Source: Bacteroidota bacterium (GTDB lineage Bacteria; Bacteroidota; Bacteroidia; Chitinophagales; Chitinophagaceae). From it: a DNA stretch of 11,408 nucleotides. Where the stretch lies: contig JAEYUA010000180.1 of the NCBI GenBank assembly GCA_023433755.1, positions 1 to 11,408 of the forward strand, given 5' to 3'. Position 1 is the first letter of the stretch. Every line of letters starts with the position of its first letter. This document shows positions 7,238 to 11,408 of the stretch, one piece after another. The position numbers and the translations under genes are program-made. Below the pieces are notes generated by a model. It saw only the letters and a program-made list of their open reading frames with translations, had not been told where the DNA came from and did no database searches.

Positions 7238-7245
7238 TAGATTTG
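7238..7245 (+). promoter_or_regulatory. Candidate -7 box of the metallopeptidase gene
   Basis: TAGATTTG is an exact TAnnTTTG match. Initiation near 7252 would leave a leader of about 21 nt before the ATG at 7273. A doubled TTTTGG lies just upstream (7223-7234), closer than the usual -33 spacing. Confidence 0.5.
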
Positions 7246-7272
7246 ATCTAATATTCAGTAAAAAATAAAAGA

Positions 7273-7959
7273 ATGACACCGTCCATTTTAATTGTTTCCC
7301 TTGTATTTATTGGTATCAGTATGCTGGTTTCAATGGTACTGAAGAGAAAATTTTCGGCCTATGGCAAAATTCCGCTCGCAGCCCGGCTTACCGGTAAGGA
7401 AGTAGCTGAAAAAATGCTGCGGGAAAACGGGATATATGATGTAAAAGTTGTTTCTGTTGAGGGTTTTTTAAGCGATCACTACAACCCGGTGAATAAAACC
7501 ATCAACCTCAGTCCAGAAGTATATAATAATTATAGTATATCTGCGGCTGCGGTGGCAGCCCACGAAACGGGCCATGCCATTCAGCATGCCACTGCTTACA
7601 GTTGGCTCACCCTTAGAAGTAAGATGGTTCCGGCTGTGCAATTCAGCTCATCAATAGTGCACTGGATACTTCTGATCGGGGTATTCATGGCCAGTTCCGG
7701 TAATTCCACCCTTTTGCTGGTGGGCATCGGTTTGTTTGCTGTTACAGTTTTGTTTTCAGTAATTACTTTACCCGTGGAATTTGATGCCAGTAGACGTGCC
7801 CTTGCCTGGTTGGAAAACACCAATGTGACCAACTCAGAGGAATATCCCAAGGCAAAAAATGCATTGAAATGGGCCGCCATGACTTACCTGGTAGCTGCTA
7901 TGGCCGCTGTGGTAACCCTGCTTCAGTATGTTATGATCTACCTTGGTCGCAGAGATTAA
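7273..7959 (+). CDS. YugP-like membrane zinc metallopeptidase
   Basis: The 228-residue product belongs to the putative neutral zinc metallopeptidase family (Zn_peptidase_2, B. subtilis YugP). The zinc motif HETGH is at 97-101, followed by AIQH. A likely third ligand is Glu169 in the conserved LPVEFDASRRA segment (166-176). A hydrophobic N-terminal anchor (about 4-23) and further membrane segments near 127-141, 146-166 and 203-224 place it in the inner membrane. The GKIPLAARLTGKEVAEKMLRENG stretch after the first anchor is also typical of the family. Length is normal. The natural substrate is not known for this family. It is transcribed alone, divergently from radA, with its own -7 box and a strong terminator after it. 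Confidence 0.93.
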   Translation: MTPSILIVSLVFIGISMLVSMVLKRKFSAYGKIPLAARLTGKEVAEKMLRENGIYDVKVVSVEGFLSDHYNPVNKTINLSPEVYNNYSISAAAVAAHETGHAIQHATAYSWLTLRSKMVPAVQFSSSIVHWILLIGVFMASSGNSTLLLVGIGLFAVTVLFSVITLPVEFDASRRALAWLENTNVTNSEEYPKAKNALKWAAMTYLVAAMAAVVTLLQYVMIYLGRRD

Positions 7960-7977
7960 TATTCAATAAACGATTAT

Positions 7978-8008
7978 AAAAAAAGCCCTGGTTTACAGGG
8001 CTTTTTTA
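7978..8008. terminator. Bidirectional terminator between the metallopeptidase and RNase G genes
   Basis: A perfect 12-bp stem (AAAAAAGCCCTG with CAGGGCTTTTTT) encloses the 5-nt loop GTTTA. The A/T arms supply a T-run on both strands, so it can end both converging genes (stops at 7959 and 8024). Confidence 0.9.
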
Positions 8009-8023
8009 GTTCAAATAATCAGT

Positions 8024-9574
8024 TTATAATTTTATTTCTTCCCCGTTGCCGTCGAAGAAATGAAATTCAGTAAGGTGGTAATTCGTATCTGGTTTGACCT
8101 GGATGGTCTGGCCGAATTTTCTTTTCCATTTGGCAGCCTTGCTCCATAGCCAGCCTTTGGTGAGATAGGCATGAACGATGGGGTGTACGGCAATGGAAAG
8201 ATTCTTATGCTTGTGGGTGATGAGGTAGTTGAGGTTCTTTTCCATTTCATCCTCGAGAATCAGGGTGGATGCAATCTTGCCGGTACCAAGGCAGGTTGGA
8301 CAAACCTCCTGGGTGTTGATATTCATCTCCGGCTTCATCCTTTGCCGCGTGATCTGCATGAGGCCAAATTTGGAGATGGGCAGCACCGCATGTTTGGCCC
8401 TGTCAGGCTGCATGAAGTTTTCCATGGCCTCCAAAAGCTTTTTCTTGTTCTCCGGTAGCTTCATATCAATGAAGTCAACCACGATGATACCACCGATATC
8501 TCTCAGCCTGAGTTGCCTTGCGATTTCATCCGCTGCTTCCAGGTTGGTCTCCAGCGCATTCTGTTCCTGGTTATTGCTTACACTTTTATAACCGCTGTTC
8601 ACATCAATCACGTGAAGCGCTTCGGTATGCTCAATAATAAGGTAAGCACCGCTGTTGAGGTTCACTGTTTTACCGAATGAACCTTTTACCTGCTTGGTTA
8701 TTCCAAACTGGTCGAAGATGTGGGTGCCGTTGTGATGAAAACTTACGATATCAGCCTTCTCAGGTGCAATTCTTTGAATATAAGTTTTGGTATCTGAGAA
8801 TATGGCCTTGTCATTGATCACAATCTTGTTGAAGTCCTCATTCAAAAGATCCCTGAGTATGCTCGTGGTTTTGGTTTGCTCGCTTAGTATCTTGGTAGGA
8901 GCCACGGCACCACGAAGATTCTGCTGGATACTCTTCCACATGGCAGCCAGTTCTGAAAGGTCTTCATGAAGTTCCGCTGTGTTCTTTCCTTCCGCTGCTG
9001 TGCGAACAATCACACCAAAATTTTTCTGTTTGATGGATTCCACGATCCTTTGCAGTCTTTTTCTTTCTTCCGATGAATGGATCTTCCTGGAAACCGCAAT
9101 CACATCATTGAATGGTGTAAGTACAACGAACCTGCCTGGAAGAGAGATCTCGCAACTCAGCCTGGGGCCTTTTGCAGCGATAGGTTCCTTGAGAATCTGT
9201 ACGAGAATGTTTGGTTTCCCGCCCAGCACTTCATTGATCTTGCCAGTCTTGATGATCTCAGGTTCTACGGTGAAGGTGGAAAAATCGAGGCCTTCAGGTG
9301 ATTTGTCGTTGATAGAGAATTGCGTGAATTTCAGCAGGGATCGTGCATAAGGGCTGAGGTCTGTATAATGCAGAAATGCATCCTTCTCATAACCTACATC
9401 CACAAAGGCCGCGTTCAGTCCGGGGATAAGTTTTTTTACCTTGCCCAGGTAAAGATCACCAACAGCAAATTTTGCATCTGTTTTTTCACTGTGCAGTTCA
9501 ACCAGCTTTTTGTCCTCGAGGAGGGCAATGTCCACCCCGTGGGCGGTACAATTAATAATTAATTCCTTGTTCAC
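8024..9574 (-). CDS. rng: Ribonuclease E/G-family endoribonuclease
   Basis: The 516-residue product is an RNase G-type enzyme that cuts single-stranded AU-rich RNA and matures rRNA. The order of parts is standard. An N-terminal S1 RNA-binding domain (about 36-130, with YLGKVKKLIPGLNAAFVDVG) comes first. Then comes the RNase H-like/5'-sensor region. The DNase I-like catalytic core carries the metal-binding aspartates Asp324 (VIDVNSG) and Asp367 (VVDFIDM), matching Asp303 and Asp346 of E. coli RNase E. The zinc-link CPTC (425-428) joins subunits. No long RNase E-type scaffold tail is present, so it is RNase G-like in length. The start must be GTG (9572-9574): an in-frame TAA lies five codons upstream, and the ATG that overlaps it is out of frame and meets TGA at once. 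It follows the bS22-like gene, but a hairpin lies between them. Confidence 0.96.
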   Translation of the reverse strand: MNKELIINCTAHGVDIALLEDKKLVELHSEKTDAKFAVGDLYLGKVKKLIPGLNAAFVDVGYEKDAFLHYTDLSPYARSLLKFTQFSINDKSPEGLDFSTFTVEPEIIKTGKINEVLGGKPNILVQILKEPIAAKGPRLSCEISLPGRFVVLTPFNDVIAVSRKIHSSEERKRLQRIVESIKQKNFGVIVRTAAEGKNTAELHEDLSELAAMWKSIQQNLRGAVAPTKILSEQTKTTSILRDLLNEDFNKIVINDKAIFSDTKTYIQRIAPEKADIVSFHHNGTHIFDQFGITKQVKGSFGKTVNLNSGAYLIIEHTEALHVIDVNSGYKSVSNNQEQNALETNLEAADEIARQLRLRDIGGIIVVDFIDMKLPENKKKLLEAMENFMQPDRAKHAVLPISKFGLMQITRQRMKPEMNINTQEVCPTCLGTGKIASTLILEDEMEKNLNYLITHKHKNLSIAVHPIVHAYLTKGWLWSKAAKWKRKFGQTIQVKPDTNYHLTEFHFFDGNGEEIKL

Positions 9575-9708
9575 ATTACTACAGCTTTAGAAGTATGCCT
9601 ATGGTAATGCTGTTGCTCTGCTTGTACCGAAATGCTGCAGTAATTTCATAGCAAATTATAGCGGGGCAAATTGATGGGGAGGATGCAATCGGTAGTTGCG
9701 CAACAGCT
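9575..9708 (-). other. Leader region of the RNase G gene
   Basis: The stretch contains no ORF. On the minus strand TATAATTTG resembles a -7 box but has one extra spacer base. A 10-bp palindrome GTTGCGCAAC is at 9695-9704. I cannot assign a promoter firmly. Confidence 0.3.
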
Positions 9709-9739
9709 AAATCAAAATACCGGGAACAGATGTTCCCGG
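9709..9739 (-). terminator. Hairpin terminator after the bS22-like gene
   Basis: A GC-rich perfect inverted repeat (CCGGGAAC with GTTCCCGG, loop AGAT or ATCT, 9720-9739) lies 17 bp past the stop at 9757. On the minus strand it is followed by TATTTTGATTT, a moderate T-rich tail; on the plus strand by CCAATTTTTTA. It may weaken read-through from the HU operon into rng, or protect the transcript end. Confidence 0.65.
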
Positions 9740-9756
9740 CCAATTTTTTACAGAAC

Positions 9757-9852
9757 CTATTTATTCCTTTTCTTATGACGGTTCTTTCTCAGTCTTTTCT
9801 TTCTCTTGTGCGTCGCGATTTTATGACGCTTTCTTTTTTTACCACAAGGCAT
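9757..9852 (-). CDS. Small basic AURKAIP1/COX24-domain protein (bS22/mS38-like)
   Basis: This 31-codon gene (ATG 9850-9852, TAG 9757-9759) is too short for usual ORF cut-offs. The product begins MPCGKKRKRHKIATHKRKKR and goes on with LRKNRHKK; about two thirds of its residues are Lys, Arg or His. The KRKRHKxxTHKRKKRLRKNRHKK pattern is that of the bacterial AURKAIP1/COX24-domain proteins, related to mitochondrial mS38 and to mycobacterial bS22, a small-subunit ribosomal protein that lies along rRNA. A ribosomal role is therefore likely but inferred from family knowledge. It starts 26 bp after the TPR gene, is followed by a terminator hairpin, and appears to be the last gene of the HU-TPR unit, just before RNase G. 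Confidence 0.88.
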   Translation of the reverse strand: MPCGKKRKRHKIATHKRKKRLRKNRHKKRNK

Positions 9853-9878
9853 ACTTAATGAATGTTTTATTAAATGAT

Positions 9879-10742
9879 CTAATTTTTTAGTGCGGCTATC
9901 CTAGCCTCAACTTCTTTCCTGATTTCGGGGATCCTTATCAGTGGCAGCAATTTTCCGTACCACTCGATCGCCTCCTGTTTGTTTCCTCTTTGTTCCGCAA
10001 TATCCGCAACGCGAAGTATTGCTTCCATATTATCCGGCTCAAGACGTGCAATAGTCTTAAACCTTTCACTTGCCTTATCCAACTGTCCCGATTCCAGGCT
10101 TGCATCTGCCAGTATTTTCTGGGCATATACATTGGTGGAATCTTTCTCAGCAACAGAACGAATCATTTGGATCCCTTCCATTGGCCCACCTGCACCTCCA
10201 TAGAGGATTACTGCTCCCAGGCCCACCTTCGCGGAATCGTTGCCGGGGTTCAGTTTCAAAGAACGCTGAAACAGGTCTTTTGCCTGCGTAGCCTGCCAGA
10301 TCTTAAATTCCGGCTTCTTTTCCGCCTGCAGGTTATTCAACAGCAAATGGGCTGCAAATGTGAGGGATTTTTCTGAATTTTCCAACCGGGCTGCCTCCGC
10401 TGTATACCAGGCATAAGGCATAAACCATTCATCGGGTTCCACCTTTTTCATGGTATCTCTCCAGAAAACCGCTATCTGGTGGTAGAAATGAAGCCTTTCC
10501 TGTTCAGGGGCGGTGCTGGCTGAAGTTTCGAGGAAATGTATGCGGTTGATCTGGGATGGAGACATATGCGTTTTTGCATGTGCCACCAGGCTGTCAATGG
10601 ATAGGCCAGAAGCCCTGTCCTCGGCTCTTGCTGCTGGTTTCCTGGCAGAAGAAGAGCCAAATAAATTACTGGAAGTTGCAATATATAATGCTGCAACCAA
10701 AAGGATGGCAACGCCAACCGCGATCCATTGAGGTCTTTTCAT
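9879..10742 (-). CDS. Membrane-anchored tetratricopeptide-repeat protein
   Basis: The 287-residue product has one N-terminal membrane segment (about residues 6-23) preceded by MKRPQW, so the rest is probably periplasmic. After a Ser/Ala/Arg linker and a less conserved helical part, TPR-like helical pairs run from about 145 to the end. Examples are AKDLFQRSLKLNPGNDSAKVGLG, YAQKILADASLESGQLDKASERFK and ILRVADIAEQRGNKQEAIEWYGK. Such repeats bind other proteins; no enzyme motif is seen. It begins 29 bp after the HU gene and lies 26 bp before the bS22-like gene, in what is probably one operon. A membrane TPR protein in this place is common in Bacteroidota as I recall, but its job there is unknown to me. 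Confidence 0.88.
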   Translation of the reverse strand: MKRPQWIAVGVAILLVAALYIATSSNLFGSSSARKPAARAEDRASGLSIDSLVAHAKTHMSPSQINRIHFLETSASTAPEQERLHFYHQIAVFWRDTMKKVEPDEWFMPYAWYTAEAARLENSEKSLTFAAHLLLNNLQAEKKPEFKIWQATQAKDLFQRSLKLNPGNDSAKVGLGAVILYGGAGGPMEGIQMIRSVAEKDSTNVYAQKILADASLESGQLDKASERFKTIARLEPDNMEAILRVADIAEQRGNKQEAIEWYGKLLPLIRIPEIRKEVEARIAALKN

Positions 10743-10771
10743 ATTACTCCCGGTCCTTTGGGAGTGCGAAG

Positions 10772-11062
10772 TTACTGTACCGCAGTGAGTTTCTTCACTT
10801 CGGAAACGAACTCTTTAGCCGGCTTGAACGCGGGTATGTTGTGTTCCGGGATATGAACAGCAATGTTTTTCTTGATATTACGCCCGATCTTGGCAGCTCT
10901 TCTCTTGGTAATAAAACTTCCAAATCCACGGATGTAAATATTTTCACCTTTGGATAATGATTCTTTAATTTCTTTGAACATCTGTTCAAGAGTAACCAAA
11001 ACATCAACTTTAGGGATACCTGTTCTTTCAGAGATCTGGTTGACTAAATCTGCCTTTCTCAT
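10772..11062 (-). CDS. hup: HU/IHF-family DNA-binding protein
   Basis: The 96-residue product has the whole HU fold: N-terminal helices beginning MRKADLVNQISERTGIPK, the RGFGSF turn (about 45-50), then a beta-arm and the final PAFKPAKEF segment. HU bends DNA and organises the nucleoid as a dimer. The arm reads GRNIKKNIAVHIPEHNIPAF in place of the common GRNPxTGE, a variant I associate with Bacteroidota HU proteins. It has a clear promoter upstream, is divergent from mutY, and heads an operon with the TPR and bS22-like genes. HU and IHF chains cannot be told apart firmly from sequence alone, so the symbol is tentative. Confidence 0.95.
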   Translation of the reverse strand: MRKADLVNQISERTGIPKVDVLVTLEQMFKEIKESLSKGENIYIRGFGSFITKRRAAKIGRNIKKNIAVHIPEHNIPAFKPAKEFVSEVKKLTAVQ

Positions 11063-11088
11063 AGCATTGTTTTAGATTGTTGAATAGC

Positions 11089-11117
11089 AATATAGTACAA
11101 AATAGTATGATTGTCAA
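11089..11117 (-). promoter_or_regulatory. Probable HU promoter
   Basis: On the minus strand TTGACA (11112-11117) and TATATT (11089-11094) are separated by exactly 17 bp, a classic -35/-10 layout. Initiation near 11082 would give a leader of about 20 nt. The sequence TACTATATTG also partly resembles the Bacteroidota -7 element, so either reading fits the same place. Confidence 0.55.
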
Positions 11118-11135
11118 TAGGATAGAAATTTTTTT

Positions 11136-11162
11136 ATGGACCTGGTCCTTAACCTGATATGA
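11136..11162 (+). other. Possible 8-codon upstream ORF coupled to mutY
   Basis: ATG at 11136 opens MDLVLNLI and ends at TGA 11160-11162, which overlaps the mutY ATG (11159-11161) in an ATGA arrangement. This is the layout of translational coupling, but so short an ORF may be chance. Confidence 0.25.
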
Positions 11163-11408
11163 GAAGCGTTCCAGGCGATAAAAAAAAGACAGGTGGTCCT
11201 GCGGAAGAGCTTGTGAATCCGGAATTTACGGAGGGTCTCCTCCGCTGGAACAGGCAATCCAATTCCCGGCAGATGCCCTGGAAAGGTGAGAAGGATATTT
11301 ACCGGATCTGGCTCAGCGAAATCATTCTTCAGCAAACGCGGGTGGAACAGGGGTTGAAATATTACCAAAACTTTATCAGCCGGTTCCCCGATATCCATAC
11401 GCTTGCAA
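11159..11408 (+). CDS. mutY: A/G-specific adenine glycosylase MutY, N-terminal part
   Basis: Only the first 83 codons are inside the window. They read as MutY, the enzyme that removes adenine mispaired with 8-oxoguanine: FTEGLLRWNRQSNSRQMPWKG, then YRIWLSEIILQQTRVEQGLKYY, with the catalytic Glu in LSEI matching Glu37 of E. coli MutY, and FISRFPDIHTLA. The start is the first ATG after an in-frame TAA (11150-11152). The leader of about 25 residues before the first helix is a bit long and polar; a GTG codon further in (Val19) is an alternative start. The gene is divergent from HU. The Fe-S cysteines and the 8-oxoG-recognition domain would lie outside the window. Confidence 0.95.
   Translation, partial: MRSVPGDKKKTGGPAEELVNPEFTEGLLRWNRQSNSRQMPWKGEKDIYRIWLSEIILQQTRVEQGLKYYQNFISRFPDIHTLA

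Larger units (their letters stand above)
6854..7272. other. Divergent AT-rich intergenic region between radA and the metallopeptidase gene
   Basis: This 419-bp stretch has no credible protein gene. From left to right it holds the radA leader (6854-6936), a minus-strand terminator hairpin (6937-6965), a possible minus-strand promoter (6995-7025), a very AT-rich block (about 7000-7140, near 20% G+C in 7021-7100) with a perfect DnaA box (7040-7048), and a plus-strand -7 box (7238-7245) for the metallopeptidase gene. Between about 7050 and 7215 I see nothing else definite. Confidence 0.6.

Noticed and set aside
7216..7251. Mini-ORF MRILVLVIDLI upstream of the metallopeptidase gene
   Set aside because: It overlaps the likely -7 box, so it would not be part of the transcript.
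9572..9576. ATG at 9574-9576 as the RNase G start
   Set aside because: It is out of frame with the protein and is followed at once by TGA; the in-frame GTG at 9572-9574 is the start.
9695..9704. 10-bp palindrome GTTGCGCAAC in the rng leader
   Set aside because: This length is expected by chance, and there is no second copy or other support.
11114..11398. A 94-codon open frame on the minus strand
   Set aside because: It lies antisense to the clear mutY start and reaches into the HU/mutY promoter region; nothing in its translation is recognisable.
1..11408. CRISPR arrays, insertion sequences, tRNA/rRNA genes, phage or defence genes
   Set aside because: I looked on both strands and saw no spaced direct repeats, transposase-like frames, tRNA folds or defence-type proteins; the window is ordinary core genome.

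Overview
The window reads as a piece of the core chromosome of a Bacteroidota bacterium, probably a member of the Chitinophagaceae or a close relative. The reasons are the gene content and order (holB-ricT next to each other; mutY divergent from HU-TPR-small basic ribosomal-type protein-RNase G), the RicT form with a cysteine-rich N-terminus, the absence of strong Shine-Dalgarno sequences, and several TAnnTTTG-type -7 promoter boxes. I see no phage, plasmid, IS, CRISPR, tRNA or rRNA sequence, and every recognised gene is intact except the two cut by the window edges.

Layout, left to right. (1) 1-1206 (-): ricT/yaaT (PSP1 domain), running off the left edge. (2) 1207-1495: a 289-bp leader/intergenic stretch with a -7-like box, RNA hairpins and a perfect 17-bp inverted repeat. 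(3) 1496-2713 (-): DNA polymerase III delta' (holB), lacking the usual zinc cysteines. (4) 2725-2753 (-): a terminator hairpin ending about 12 nt before the holB start. (5) 2777-3292 (-): an exported glutathione peroxidase with its own probable promoter. (6) 6853 down to 3375 (-): a tight radA - comF - beta-helix lipoprotein operon. (7) 6854-7272: a 419-bp AT-rich divergent region with a GAAA-tetraloop terminator in the radA leader, a perfect DnaA box and a promoter for the rightward gene. (8) 7273-7959 (+): a YugP-like membrane zinc metallopeptidase. (9) 7978-8008: a bidirectional terminator. (10) 8024-9574 (-): an RNase E/G-family ribonuclease. (11) 9757-9852 (-): a 31-codon gene for a very basic AURKAIP1/COX24-type (bS22/mS38-like) protein. 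(12) 9879-10742 (-): a membrane-anchored TPR protein. (13) 10772-11062 (-): an HU-family DNA-binding protein. (14) 11159 to the right edge (+): mutY, divergent from HU.

Functionally the genes are housekeeping: replication and repair (HolB, RadA, MutY, HU, and ComF as a DNA-uptake/PRTase-type protein), RNA metabolism and the ribosome (RicT, RNase G, the bS22-like protein), and envelope or stress proteins (glutathione peroxidase, beta-helix lipoprotein, metallopeptidase, TPR protein). I found no convincing new multi-gene system. The items most worth a second look are the tiny ribosomal-type gene that is easily missed, the possible attenuator or small RNA upstream of radA, the structured ricT leader, the zinc-less HolB, and a terminator-like hairpin almost touching the holB start.
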